From: Bacillota bacterium
GTDB lineage: Bacteria > Bacillota > UBA4882 > UBA8346
Reading direction: 5' to 3'
Length of the DNA: 64,000 nucleotides
Assembly (NCBI GenBank): GCA_023392595.1
Contig: JAEVYU010000056.1
Location: 82,109 to 146,108 of the forward strand
Both the position numbers and the translations under genes were made by a program. Shown piece after piece: positions 34,182-42,745 of this stretch. A model generated the notes under the pieces. The model was not told the origin of the DNA. It saw only the letters and a program-made list of their open reading frames with translations, and did not search any database. Position 1 is the stretch's first letter, and every line of letters starts with the position of its first letter.

Positions 34182-35447
34182 CTATTTTTTAAAAAATTCT
34201 ATGGCTTTTTCCCATGCATCGGCCTGTGCCTGTGCGTTTGCTTCTAAAGTACCGCCCATAGAAAACATTAGTCTGGGAGCCATCTTAAACATAATTTCTC
34301 CGGCCGGTAGGATATAGGGCGCATACGACAGATGCCCGGCATTTTCGTAACCGACGAAATCATAATCATATTGGTAGTTATGTTTCCGCAAGTCACCCAT
34401 GATTTGCACACAGCCATCGTATGAATTCCACATATTATCCTGTTTTCCGGCGAACAACAGGATATTGGCTTTGGCATTTTCGATCTTGATGCGCGCGACC
34501 TCTCTATCTTTTGCGGCATTCAAGGCCTTTTTGTGCGTGTAGGTTAACCCGAAGGGTTCATTTTTTATAAAGCAACTTATCATATTTGCAAATAGCCAGT
34601 GTTTCTTATACCTTATAAAAGGTAAAGATTTTCCCCCATAGGCCCATGATGAAACATTCTTGAAGTTTGTTCCCTCAAAGCAATACGCATGGGGCCAAAA
34701 CGCTGCTACCTTGGTAATGAAATGATACTTGGATGCGAGGAGTAGTGCCAGCTCGCCGCCTTTAGAAATGCCAAGAAATTGTATAGCTTTACCACTAGTT
34801 ATAGGATTTTTTGATAACCATGCAAATACTCTTTCAAAATATTCAAGTGGGATTTCCGCAAGTTTGGCAGGTAACCCTTGCTCTTTAAAATATGCTAGAG
34901 ATAAAACATTAAAACCTCGGGAAGCCAATAAGGATGAAATCGGCAAGGTTGCGCAAAGATCACCGCTTGAGCCGCATGGGACCACAATTGTTTTATTGCC
35001 GGGATTTTCGGTATAAAACAATTCTCCAACAAATTCATCAGTGATTTTTTGATTCTTAACTTCTGGAGTCTTAAACAACCGTTCCAATTTGGCGCATGCC
35101 CTGTCTTGTCCACATTCGGCAACAATATTAATGAATATATTATTATTCACGGATATATTTTGGCATATCTTTTTTAGAGCGTTAATATCCTTGCTCTTCA
35201 TCGATACAATCAGCCCCATACTGTCTACAAAGTCATAAGTTCCAGTTTCGGGTTTTTGCTTTGATAGATCGACGTTACCATTCGAATCGGCAGTAAACCA
35301 AGCAAAAGATTCATAGGATATGCTTTTTGCCCACGGTAAGCACATGGAAACGCTTATTTTAACTTTACCCAATGGGGGTAACTCCGAAATAGCAATACTG
35401 ATCTTTTCGTCACAAAGCGCCACCAATGGTTGTATTTGTAACTTCAT
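34182..35447 (-). CDS. BAAT/acyl-CoA thioester hydrolase family alpha/beta hydrolase
   Basis: 421 aa. The N-terminal ~130 residues (MKLQIQPLVALCDEKISIAI...SYESFAWFTADSNGNVDL) match the beta-sandwich of the bile-acid-CoA:amino acid acyltransferase / acyl-CoA thioesterase group. The C-terminal part is an alpha/beta hydrolase with nucleophile Ser ~228 in QFLGISKGGELAL and a late His in NAGHLSYAPY. Bacterial members hydrolyse or transfer acyl groups from thioesters or small amides; the substrate here is unknown. I start at ATG 35447 behind GGGAGG, not at the longer frame. A MarR regulator gene lies 50 bp upstream in the same direction. Confidence 0.8.
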   Translation of the reverse strand: MKLQIQPLVALCDEKISIAISELPPLGKVKISVSMCLPWAKSISYESFAWFTADSNGNVDLSKQKPETGTYDFVDSMGLIVSMKSKDINALKKICQNISVNNNIFINIVAECGQDRACAKLERLFKTPEVKNQKITDEFVGELFYTENPGNKTIVVPCGSSGDLCATLPISSLLASRGFNVLSLAYFKEQGLPAKLAEIPLEYFERVFAWLSKNPITSGKAIQFLGISKGGELALLLASKYHFITKVAAFWPHAYCFEGTNFKNVSSWAYGGKSLPFIRYKKHWLFANMISCFIKNEPFGLTYTHKKALNAAKDREVARIKIENAKANILLFAGKQDNMWNSYDGCVQIMGDLRKHNYQYDYDFVGYENAGHLSYAPYILPAGEIMFKMAPRLMFSMGGTLEANAQAQADAWEKAIEFFKK

Positions 35448-35497
35448 ATTCCAAAACCTCCCAATTAATATTAGAAAAAGACCAACCCATTCACATT

Positions 35498-36049
35498 TCA
35501 AGAACGATTTCTGCGTCTTGCAAATTCTTTTAGCACTCTAATCTGATAATCATCTTGAATTTCTACCGTTTCAGAAATATTTTCTTCAAAACCATCCTGC
35601 TCTTCACCATCAAAACAGTACAGTTTCTTTAATAAACTCCACAATGTTTCTATTTCTACCGTTGTGAAATCGTTGAAAATATTTGCCAAAAAGCCTATTC
35701 CTTTTTCATTGCACTCTAACATGACCTGTTTCCCGGATTCTGTAATTTTAACATTAAGAGCACGTTTATCTCGACCGCTAGGCGTCGTTGCAATGTAACC
35801 TTTCTTTTCAATACTAGTTATAAGTTTGTTCACATTCTGTTTGGAAGTTCCTAATTTTTTTGCAATATTATTTAATGTTGTTTCATCTTCCGACAAATGA
35901 AGTATTGCCATAATTGTCATGAATTGCCTTGAGGTTAAGCCCCCAAAGTATTTATCACCCCGTATCTGGAGCTTATTAATGACGGAAAAAAGAGTTGCAT
36001 AGACCTGCTCCATTAAAAATAATTCTCTCAGCTCTTTTGAAAAATCCAT
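35498..36049 (-). CDS. MarR-family transcriptional regulator
   Basis: 183 aa. The winged helix runs from LTSRQFMTIMAILHLSEDETTLNNIAKKLGTSKQNVNKLITSIEKKGYIATTPSGRDKRALNVKITESG, a textbook MarR fold. The extra ~45 C-terminal residues are acidic then basic (EEQDGFEENISETVEIQ...ARRRNRS). AAGGAG precedes the ATG. Two palindromes lie upstream at 36068-36136, likely its own operators. The hydrolase gene downstream is the probable partner. MarR proteins usually respond to small aromatic or toxic compounds. Confidence 0.88.
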   Translation of the reverse strand: MDFSKELRELFLMEQVYATLFSVINKLQIRGDKYFGGLTSRQFMTIMAILHLSEDETTLNNIAKKLGTSKQNVNKLITSIEKKGYIATTPSGRDKRALNVKITESGKQVMLECNEKGIGFLANIFNDFTTVEIETLWSLLKKLYCFDGEEQDGFEENISETVEIQDDYQIRVLKEFARRRNRS

Positions 36050-36067
36050 TAGATACTCCTTTTTATA

Positions 36068-36136
36068 TTAGACACCATATTGTCTAATTCAATAATATCA
36101 AATATTTTAAATTTAGTCAATATATTGACTAAATTT
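36068..36136 (-). promoter_or_regulatory. Two palindromes in front of the MarR gene (likely operators)
   Basis: TTAGACA-N6-TGTCTAA (36068-36087), and a perfect 28-bp palindrome whose left arm is AAATTTAGTCAATA (36109-36136). Both contain a TTAG/CTAA half-site, so they probably bind the same dimer. Confidence 0.7.
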
Positions 36137-36175
36137 TTATAAATTAACTGATTACCTTTTTGATTTTTTTGTGAG

Positions 36176-36430
36176 GATGGTTTGGATTGCTTTTTGTTGC
36201 ATATTTTCTTATAATGCTCAAACCTCAATGGGGTACTACCATTTCTTCCTTGCCTTCCTTTTGGATCTTAAATTATCTCACCCCTTTTTTTAATACTTTC
36301 GCCGCAAATCCATCTCTTTCAAGATAATCACGGTATGTAAACGGCAGCGGTTGAACATCCATTGGACTATACTTTCTTGCCCTGGAAAGCAAAAATTGAT
36401 GCCTTCAATTTGCGGTGTTCCTCCATTGAA
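36176..36430 (-). pseudogene. Decayed copy of the nucleotidyltransferase 3' half and downstream DNA
   Basis: About 240 bp parallels 33483-33720 (e.g. 'ggggtactaccatttcttcc', 'tttcaagataatc.cggta', 'tatactttcttgc.ctgga'). A base is missing in 'caaaaattgatgcc', shifting the frame, and the GSx10DxD part is absent. Beyond 36430 the copy joins unrelated DNA carrying a TTTGTC.GACA-type dyad and the 5' end of a second relic (KLQKHYNFKPEKSS), which also occurs at 42874-42960. Confidence 0.75.
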
Positions 36431-36697
36431 ATCACTCCTTTTTATTTGTCTGACACTGTCTGACAAAATAATCATAGACGATTTTTCAGGCTTGAAATTG
36501 TAATGTTTCTGCAATTTAAGAGGCATCACCCCACTTTAAAATACAATTTAAATTCCCAAGCGCTTACGAATTTCGAAACAAATCAATTGTCCAAATGAAA
36601 ATAAATCCGGTAGGTTTGTCCTATCAAATTTTTAAATCGCGGGTTAAAGGATATTCTAATCATTTACTTAATTATATGTAAACTATGGGAGGTTGAG

Positions 36698-36854
36698 ATG
36701 AAGCATATAAAAGTTAATCGCCGCAAACATTGCCCATGTTTTGGAAATTTACTTAAGAATATGTGCCGGCATCCAAAAGCCGGTAGTATGCCTGCTATAT
36801 GATGTAAATGTAATTCATAAGGATTGTCCACTGGAAGATTTAAAGGAGAAGTAA
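36698..36854 (+). pseudogene. Frameshifted small phage-like ORF
   Basis: GGGAGG precedes an ATG reading MKHIKVNRRKHCPCFGNLLK and stopping after HPKAGSMPAI. The next frame continues VNVIHKDCPLEDLKEK to a stop. This looks like one small Cys-containing gene broken by a frameshift. Not recognised. Confidence 0.35.
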
Positions 36855-36986
36855 TCATGGACTATTGCTCTGCTTGGCGCGAGTGGGTGAGACATAATTT
36901 GGACATTACGAGAAGAACTGGAAAGGCGATGGAGGGAAACAGAGTAACCGAAGTTACAAAAGTCCAGTAGAGTTTCTACCGGATTT

Positions 36987-37154
36987 TTATTTAGGTGGTT
37001 CAGGAAGCGGCATCCAGTGAGTTATTGAGTTTGGTTTATACCATTTATCATTCCACGTAAAAATATCGATTCCAGGATTTTTCCCATTATCAAAATAGAC
37101 TAAAACCGTCTCATAATTATTTGGGGTTCTTTCATCAATACTTATCCATTTCAT
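36987..37154 (-). CDS. DUF551-domain small protein (55 aa)
   Basis: MKWISIDERTPNNYETVLVY, a variable middle, and the ending SITHWMPLPEPPK. This is the DUF551 pattern: W.Sv.erlP at the start, ITHWMPLP at the end. Such proteins are common in prophages and have no known function. AAGGAG stands upstream. With the amidase relic at 41570-42016 it suggests old phage-derived material here. Confidence 0.75.
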   Translation of the reverse strand: MKWISIDERTPNNYETVLVYFDNGKNPGIDIFTWNDKWYKPNSITHWMPLPEPPK

Positions 37155-37463
37155 TATTAAAAATTCTCCTTATCGTGTTTGGTCCCTTCACTACCATTTT
37201 TTATGATTTAAGCACCTGCTATTCCAGTATATCAAGGATGTAGCATAAAAAAAGGCCTAATTAACTAGGACAAAAAATAAACTAATAATAAATTAGTCCT
37301 AGTTTTACAGGGCTTAAGGGACCTAGCCTAACCGGACGTTGGCGATGGAGTGAAACCGAGTAATAAAAAACCAGTTCAATTCCATTCCCTTTTCAGCATA
37401 ACTTAAGAATCGTTGACTATAATAATTATTAAAATTTAATTCAAAACAAAAGGGGAAATCATT

Positions 37464-37961
37464 ATGAAGAAGGCCATCATCTTCGTTTTACTAATAGCAC
37501 TAGTGATTATTTGCTCATTAGGTGTTTTTGCGGATTTTTACCAACATAGATCCGATAGAACATTTCGCCGCGACTGGCCCGACATGAATAGTGATGCACG
37601 ATATGTTATTCATCGCACTTCAACTATAGTATCGTCTGCTCAGCAGATGGCAAATATAGGGCATCAATATTACCAATTGGCACAAGCAGTAGGGCATCAA
37701 CAAAAGTCTATAGAATTGTATAAAAATGGTTTATACCGTGATGCAATTTTTCATTCATTGCGAGCTCGAAATATTGCATTTCAAATCATCGATGACAACC
37801 TTGAAAGGCTTCGTCAAGATTTTTCGCCTGATAGAACAGAGATGTTTTACAATCACGATATCCCTCGGGATGAAGAACTTGACAGAAGGCTTAATAGAAA
37901 TCAAATGTATAAGGATGAAGATACTAGTCGTATGAAATTTGAACTAGATTTGAAATTTTAG
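37464..37961 (+). CDS. Secreted hypothetical protein (165 aa)
   Basis: A clear signal peptide, MKKAIIFVLLIALVIICSLG then VFA, with likely cleavage before DFYQHRSDR. The mature part is helical and hydrophilic (IVSSAQQMANIGHQYYQLAQAVGHQQKSIELYKNGLYRDAIFHSLRAR), recalling a short TPR-like or four-helix arrangement, with a charged tail ending MKFELDLKF. AAAGGGGAAA precedes the ATG, and a strong terminator follows at 37971, so it is a single-gene unit. No family recognised. The surrounding small genes suggest an envelope or spore-surface role, which is inference only. Confidence 0.75.
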   Translation: MKKAIIFVLLIALVIICSLGVFADFYQHRSDRTFRRDWPDMNSDARYVIHRTSTIVSSAQQMANIGHQYYQLAQAVGHQQKSIELYKNGLYRDAIFHSLRARNIAFQIIDDNLERLRQDFSPDRTEMFYNHDIPRDEELDRRLNRNQMYKDEDTSRMKFELDLKF

Positions 37962-37970
37962 TTTTAATAA

Positions 37971-37999
37971 AAAAGCCAGGTCGAAAGACTTGGTTTTTT
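37971..37999 (+). terminator. Terminator after the secreted-protein gene
   Basis: AAAAAGCCAGGTC-gaaa-GACTTGGTTTTTT hairpin starting 10 bp after the stop. Confidence 0.85.
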
Positions 38000-38134
38000 A
38001 TATTTGAAAATTAAAATATTTTTTAAAATTTAACAGAATTAATAATCATAACTATTCCTATGCTTGGCGCGTGTGGGTGAAACATAATTTAGACTTTACG
38101 AGAAGAATTGGGAATGGAGATATAAAACAGCAAA

Positions 38135-38165
38135 TCCGGCAGAGATAACTGGCGGATTTTTTATT
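38135..38165. terminator. Terminator-like hairpin in the 37962-38292 gap
   Basis: AAATCCGGCAG/CTGGCGGATTT followed by T-rich sequence. No gene is recognised directly before it on the plus strand. It adjoins one copy of the short dispersed repeat (38056-38120). Confidence 0.5.
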
Positions 38166-38292
38166 ATTATACGTAGGGGGACCCGTTCTATTAAGGCATT
38201 TTTGCCTTTTATTATTCTTTAGGCACAAGGCAAATTTCACCATATATTCATACAATGTACCAAAACAGCAAAAAATAACCGAGGTGAAAATA

Positions 38293-38652
38293 ATGTCCGT
38301 AAACTATGGCTCGAATATAATTCAATATTCCCTCCAAGCGGGTGATTCATTAGGGACTCTTGCCAACAAATTTAATACTGTTCCGGAATATATAATAGCG
38401 GTAAATCCAGGCATAAACCCCAATAATATGCATGTTGGACTGGTTATTTCCATTCCATACAATCAACTACCAGTCAGTGCAGAACAATTTAGGAGATTTG
38501 GGCCAGGATTTGGTAGATTTAGGCGGCCATTTTTTAGAAGGCGGTTTCCGTTTAGAAGGTTCAGACGACCGTTCTTTATACCGTTTGAGGAATTTGAAGA
38601 GTTCGAAGAACCGTTTGAGGAGTTTGAAGATGAGTTTGAGGATGAGTTTTAA
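38293..38652 (+). CDS. LysM-domain small protein with Phe/Arg-rich and Glu/Phe-rich tail
   Basis: From ATG 38293 (GAGGTG 6 bp ahead; the earlier GTG overlaps that site) the protein is 119 aa. Residues ~7-55 form one LysM domain: IIQYSLQAGDSLGTLANKFN followed by VNPGINPNNMHVGLVISIP. The tail is low complexity: first FRRFGPGFGRFRRPFFRRRF, then EEFEEFEEPFEEFEDEF. LysM in short spore-former proteins commonly anchors coat or cortex-binding factors. The Phe/Arg run resembles that of the protein at 44168. An upstream CATACAATGTAC motif (38251) is shared with that gene. Confidence 0.8.
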   Translation: MSVNYGSNIIQYSLQAGDSLGTLANKFNTVPEYIIAVNPGINPNNMHVGLVISIPYNQLPVSAEQFRRFGPGFGRFRRPFFRRRFPFRRFRRPFFIPFEEFEEFEEPFEEFEDEFEDEF

Positions 38653-38746
38653 TTTTGAAACTTTAATATAAACAGGCAGTCAAATGATTTATACCAACAA
38701 ATTGGGAATGGCGATGGGAAAAGGAGTAAACAAAAAAGCCAGGACA

Positions 38747-38900
38747 ATTTGACCTGATTCCTACTTTAGTCCCGCAGCTTGGGCAAAATGATGCACCGGC
38801 TGGTAAATTAGTGGAACAGGAACGGCGGACTGGAATTGCAGGGTTTGGTTTACCACATTGGGTGCAAAAGCTTTGTGGTACGTTAATGTTTATAGGATGA
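38747..38900 (+). other. Unassigned remnant in the 38653-39043 gap
   Basis: An open but start-less frame reads LVPQLGQNDAPAGKLVEQER and GFGLPHWVQKLCGTLMFIG before a stop. It may be a decayed gene end. Nothing else is visible in this gap apart from one short dispersed repeat copy (38699). Confidence 0.3.
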
Positions 38901-39043
38901 TTTTGACCATAAAAATCATGTTCATTATGAGCAAGGAAAAATAATGATAATTTATTTATAAAGCCCCACTACCTAATCAGGCAGCGGGACTTTCACATAG
39001 CTTTGTCGATTCTACGTTAAGAGATAAGGGAAACAATGCCTAT

Positions 39044-39178
39044 TTAGATGCAGCCACCAAAACAACCACCGCATCCAATAACTAACAGCACGAAGATCAA
39101 GAACATAAGCCAGCCATTACATCCACAACCAAAACCGTCTCTAAAACCATCCCATAATCCTTTTAAACCATCTGCCAT
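39044..39178 (-). CDS. YjcZ-like sporulation mini-protein, copy 1 (44 aa)
   Basis: MADGLKGLWDGFRDGFGCGC, then NGWLMFLIFVLLVIGCGGCFGGCI. One hydrophobic segment (FLIFVLLVIG) ends in a Gly/Cys cluster, as in the YjcZ-type family of tiny spore-associated membrane proteins in Bacilli. GAAGAGGTATATAAC gives a good ribosome site. A close paralogue lies at 44582-44725 and a relic at 43830-43893. Family placement rests on composition and layout, since the protein is so short. Confidence 0.65.
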   Translation of the reverse strand: MADGLKGLWDGFRDGFGCGCNGWLMFLIFVLLVIGCGGCFGGCI

Positions 39179-39496
39179 TGTTATATACCTCTTCTTTACG
39201 AGTATAAACCTTTAGCAGGTCTATCTTTACCTATATTATGAGTTCCATGGGTAAAAAAAGTTAGGCAGATGTTATTTTTGAAGGTGCCCAAGGCTTTCCG
39301 CGAAAAGCTCCTTATCACTTACAAAGCAATAGACTCTTTTCACGGCGCTATGGACTTACCATTAAAGGATAAGAGGAATGTATCTAATGAATTGTCTTTT
39401 CTACGATATGAACTTTATGAGCAAAAGGTGAAGGAATTTTAAAAACCCCAATCACGATTAAGATTCATCTGGAGCGGCTGAAACCAATTTTCAATA

Positions 39497-39745
39497 TCAT
39501 TCATGGTAAACTTTCACTAAACTCCATTTAAAACTTTGAGTGTTAAAACAGAGTTCATACTGGTTTGAGTTATCGGTGGTTACCATAATATGAACCAGTC
39601 TAGCTTCTCCTTCTTTTTCGCTCCACATGCTAGAAACCTTTAAGTTATAATACCGGCGGTGTTTCCATGAAAATAGCATGGGCATAATTTTACCGGCAGT
39701 AAAAGCGGCGACAACATCGATGGATTCCCCGATTTCCTCTAGCAT
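39497..39745 (-). CDS. Hypothetical protein (82 aa), intact copy of a duplicated gene
   Basis: MLEEIGESIDVVAAFTAGKI, then FSWKHRRYYNLKVSSMWSEKEGEA, VHIMVTTDNSNQYELCFNTQ and WSLVKVYHE. Alternating strands with conserved Trp and Tyr suggest a small beta-sheet fold. TTGGAGGTATAA precedes the ATG. The last ~55 codons recur almost unchanged at 45044-45247, where the 5' part has been replaced. It lies upstream of YjcZ-like copy 1 (gap 318 bp with a hairpin) in both duplicates, so the two genes travelled together. Confidence 0.7.
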   Translation of the reverse strand: MLEEIGESIDVVAAFTAGKIMPMLFSWKHRRYYNLKVSSMWSEKEGEARLVHIMVTTDNSNQYELCFNTQSFKWSLVKVYHE

Positions 39746-40010
39746 ATTTATACCTCCAAGTCGAATATGTGTTCGATGAAATTTATATACCTTCTTCTTT
39801 GAGATGCCAAGATAGAATTTATTGGTTTTTGATGGAGATTAGATGTATTATTTACCTAAAAAAATTTTCAAATAATGGAAATGAATTATGGGATTTAACT
39901 GGTATTATTTGAAAGTATACTCAAAACGGATATTTTTATATTCAATAGTATGTGATATAATAATTTTATGAATTAAATAATATATTTTATGAATAAAAGG
40001 TGGATGAAAC

Positions 40011-40943
40011 ATGAATTACATTTATTCTCAACCTGATAAAACAAATTATGTATCGGTAAACTCTTTAATACAACCAAAGAAAAAGAATGGAACAAATTTC
40101 TCACCCGTTCCAATTCAGAAAAAAGGCGAAAATAACACTGGTCTGCCGGACAATATTAAGTCTAATGTAGAATCTCTTTCCGAGATATCTATGGATGATG
40201 TCCGTGTTCACTACAATTCCCCTAAGCCAGCACAAATGCAAGCGCTAGCCTATACTCAAGGGACGGATATTCATGTAGCACCAGGTCAAGAAAAACATTT
40301 ATCCCATGAGGCGTGGCATGTGGTGCAGCAAGCTCAAGGCAGGGTTGATCCTACATTTCAGATGAAAGGGGTGGGGATAAATGATAATGCAGATTTGGAA
40401 CAGGAAGCGGATGAGATGGGAAATAAAGCTAAAGATGCTACTATACCAAAAACCGAAAAAAATATTCTAAAGAGTCACTCATCAAATATAATACAAGGAT
40501 ATTTCACAGTTGCGCGAATTCCTGCTATGCACAGGCAAAATAGCTTAAATTGCGGTTGGTTTTGCCTAGCAGCTCTATTACAGTTTCGTCCTCTGGCTAT
40601 AGGCCTTCCTCCAAAACCTCGTTTTTGGAGTCACGGATTCAGTCCTGAAAACATTGAAGGTTTAGAAGTAAAACCAAAACCAGACACATTTCTTGCTTGG
40701 GAAACCATGCTGTCCTCACGTGGACCTTTAATCGTATCCGGACGAGTAGGGGCAATGAATTGGCTAATAGCTAGGCCGTTCACCATTTTTGGCGGTCATT
40801 ATGTTCTAATAATTGGTACAGCACGAAGAACTGGACAAGACGGTTTTCTTTATAAAGATCCTCTTCGTGGAAATGGTGTACAGTGGGAATCCTATGCAAT
40901 AATGAATCCTCTTATGAATAATGACGTTGTATGTCTACCTTAA
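40011..40943 (+). CDS. Orphan eCIS-core (DUF4157) protein with papain-like cysteine protease domain
   Basis: 310 aa, ribosome site AAAGGTGG. After a ~45-residue polar N-terminus comes the eCIS core domain (~49-115): LPDNIKSNVESLSEISMDDV, VHYNSPKPAQMQALAYTQGTDIHV and HLSHEAWHVVQQAQGRV with an HExxH-type motif. In known systems DUF4157 marks cargo of extracellular contractile injection particles. The C-terminal half (~165-310) looks like a papain-like/C39-like protease: QNSLNCGWFCLAALLQF (Cys), GGHYVLIIGTAR (His) and FLYKDP (Asp). The whole is the architecture of an injected protease toxin. No injection-system structural genes are in this window, and no immunity gene is evident. Confidence 0.82.
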   Translation: MNYIYSQPDKTNYVSVNSLIQPKKKNGTNFSPVPIQKKGENNTGLPDNIKSNVESLSEISMDDVRVHYNSPKPAQMQALAYTQGTDIHVAPGQEKHLSHEAWHVVQQAQGRVDPTFQMKGVGINDNADLEQEADEMGNKAKDATIPKTEKNILKSHSSNIIQGYFTVARIPAMHRQNSLNCGWFCLAALLQFRPLAIGLPPKPRFWSHGFSPENIEGLEVKPKPDTFLAWETMLSSRGPLIVSGRVGAMNWLIARPFTIFGGHYVLIIGTARRTGQDGFLYKDPLRGNGVQWESYAIMNPLMNNDVVCLP

Positions 40944-40997
40944 TAATATAGCTAAACAGCCTCACCACCACCACTTAACAAGGCGATGGGGCTCCTT

Positions 40998-41552
40998 TTA
41001 AAAATTATATTCTATCCCTGCTTTTACCCGCCACTCCCGATCTACTTCTACCCGGCCAAAGGCTACCAAACTTCGCCAAATAGGAAAATTCTTCTGTACG
41101 TGTCCGCCAATTTTCACCCCGTCCGAATCTGCCACAGCTCCAAGACCAACGCGCCAGGTTTTAACCGGCTCCTGGTAAATGGTTTCTTTAACATCCTGGC
41201 CAAAAATAGTATTGACGGTTATCCGGTCTCCTTTTCGTTCCACGTTAGTAATACCAGAAAATTGTAAATCAACATGATTAGTCCTAATTTCACCTTGTAC
41301 CGGAACGCTCGCCACAAAATCATTGCTGCCCGTTTCATTGGTAATTTGATAGTTGCCTGAGACTTTATTCGTTTGACGATTATCACCCTCTTCCTGGTCA
41401 ATTTTAGACTTTTGAGAAGGCATTACGACCTGACCGGACATATTCCCAGAGATAATTTTAGTTTGTACCGGACCTGGCCGGGGCATAAATTGTAAAAATA
41501 AAAGAGCCGTAATCAATGTGCCGATTACAGCCCCGATAAGTATTTTCTTCAT
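40998..41552 (-). CDS. Membrane-anchored hypothetical protein (184 aa)
   Basis: An N-terminal signal anchor, MKKILIGAVIGTLITALLFL, is followed by a polar linker (QKSKIDQEEGDNRQTN) and a beta-rich C-terminal region (VDLQFSGITNVERKGDRITV...WRVKAGIEYNF). The pattern is that of phage or prophage proteins placed next to lysis amidases, and an amidase relic lies directly upstream on the same strand. Start: ATG after AGGGGGTTAAC, inside the relic's stop region. Family not recognised. Probably a surviving passenger of the same prophage segment. Confidence 0.6.
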   Translation of the reverse strand: MKKILIGAVIGTLITALLFLQFMPRPGPVQTKIISGNMSGQVVMPSQKSKIDQEEGDNRQTNKVSGNYQITNETGSNDFVASVPVQGEIRTNHVDLQFSGITNVERKGDRITVNTIFGQDVKETIYQEPVKTWRVGLGAVADSDGVKIGGHVQKNFPIWRSLVAFGRVEVDREWRVKAGIEYNF

Positions 41553-41569
41553 GTTAACCCCCTATCAAA

Positions 41570-42016
41570 TCTTTATAGAATTGTATCGGGTCAAACAAAT
41601 CCTTTCCCGGATTCCCTCGTCCGGCTACAAAATCATCCCAGAAAAACGCGTCAAAGTGGCGGTTAACCGACTGAAATGTAATCCTGATTTGGCAGAAACC
41701 CATACCTGCCGCAAATGTCATGAATCAAATCAAGCAGGTTTTGATACGTCGCCCGTTGTAATGGTTCACAGGTCTCAATCCCGATCGCAAAATGATTGGC
41801 GCCGACGCAATGGTGGGCCCGTTCGGTTTCCGGTATACACTGGCTAATTTGGCCTCCATCCACAATATAATGAGCAGAGGCATAGGTTTTTCCGACTAAG
41901 GGCCGATGATTAAGACTTTCAAAATGATTTCGATTCACCCGGGCGGATGTACCCGGGTATCGGTACGGTGGATAATAAAAAAATTCGTGCACTGTTGGGG
42001 TGTTAGCTTGTTGCAA
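41570..42016 (-). pseudogene. Broken N-acetylmuramoyl-L-alanine amidase (Amidase_2 type)
   Basis: Pieces of one peptidoglycan amidase occur in three frames. They are IIHRTDT (first zinc His motif) with VHPPG at ~41960; then FESLNHRPLVGKTYASAHYI, VDGGQISQCIPETERAHHC and FAIGIETCEP; then VNRHFD directly fused to FFWDDFVAGRGNPGKDLFDP at 41570-41660. At least two frameshifts are needed, plus loss of the K.CP segment that carries the last zinc ligand. Enzyme activity is therefore lost. A downstream overlap with the 184-aa gene indicates a former two-gene phage lysis-like unit. Confidence 0.8.
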
Positions 42017-42222
42017 TTTCGTTTAGGATTTGTTGCTTGAGTTGATTATCTGCCAAATCACCTCACCTACCCTATATACAATAAATACAAAATAATTACT
42101 AAGTCCAATCGCAAATTAATTATTTAATTCATAAAATATTATCGTATCATAATCATACAATATCATATAAGTTCCTTATGCCACCCTAAACACAACCCAT
42201 TAAATAGGGGGTGATAAACAAA

Positions 42223-42657
42223 ATGAGCGAAAATGATTATTCCGCTCAAAGTGAATATGACGTAAATGCCCAATATATAGATTATACAGATTATAATGTA
42301 TATGCCGACCAAGGTGGCTGTTTCTGGGTCCCGGGAGGCCGTGTATGCAGAGATCCCTGGAGAGGCATAGAATGTTTTTATCCACAATTTGGAGGACCTC
42401 CTAGTTGCCGTCCATTACCTGGATTTGGCCCCGGGTTTGGTCCCGGATTTCGGCCTGGATTCAGACCTGGGAGACCTGGATTCCGACCTGGAAGACCCGG
42501 AGGACCAGGAAGACCAGGTGGAGAAAGGCCCGAAAGACCTGAAGGCCCTGGGGGAGGAAGACCAGGCGGACCGGGAGGAGAGAGACCTGGTGGAGAAAGG
42601 CCTGAAAGACCTGAAAGTCCCGGAGGAGGTAGACCAGGAGGACCAGGAAGGCCCTGA
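42223..42657 (+). CDS. Gly/Pro/Arg-rich repeat protein, spore-coat-like (144 aa)
   Basis: From ATG 42223 (ribosome site AGGGGGTGATAA). The acidic, Tyr-rich N-terminus MSENDYSAQSEYDVNAQYID is followed by a Cys-containing box (GGCFWVPGGRVCRDPWRGIECFYP), which could cross-link. The rest is Gly-Pro-Arg-Glu repeats (RPGFRPGRPGG, GERPERPEGPGGGRPGG), an extended tail like that of coat or exosporium proteins. The repeats are encoded by imperfect 9- to 45-bp tandem units. CATACAAT lies upstream at 42155. A strong terminator follows, so it is a single-gene unit. Confidence 0.75.
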   Translation: MSENDYSAQSEYDVNAQYIDYTDYNVYADQGGCFWVPGGRVCRDPWRGIECFYPQFGGPPSCRPLPGFGPGFGPGFRPGFRPGRPGFRPGRPGGPGRPGGERPERPEGPGGGRPGGPGGERPGGERPERPESPGGGRPGGPGRP

Positions 42658-42682
42658 TTTAAGATCTTTTAATCCTCATCGG

Positions 42683-42724
42683 TTTCAAAGGTGAAGCATA
42701 TTAAGTATTGCTTCACCTTTGAAA
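42683..42724 (+). terminator. Terminator after the Gly/Pro/Arg-rich gene
   Basis: TTTCAAAGGTGAAGCA pairs with TGCTTCACCTTTGAAA (16 bp, 10-nt loop), then TTTTC. Confidence 0.85.
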
Positions 42725-42745
42725 TTTTCATTGAAACCAATATGA

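Noticed and set aside
40011..42657. A nearby immunity protein for the eCIS-type effector
   Set aside because: The flanking genes are a membrane-anchored phage-like protein and an amidase relic on the other strand; nothing suggests an inhibitor.
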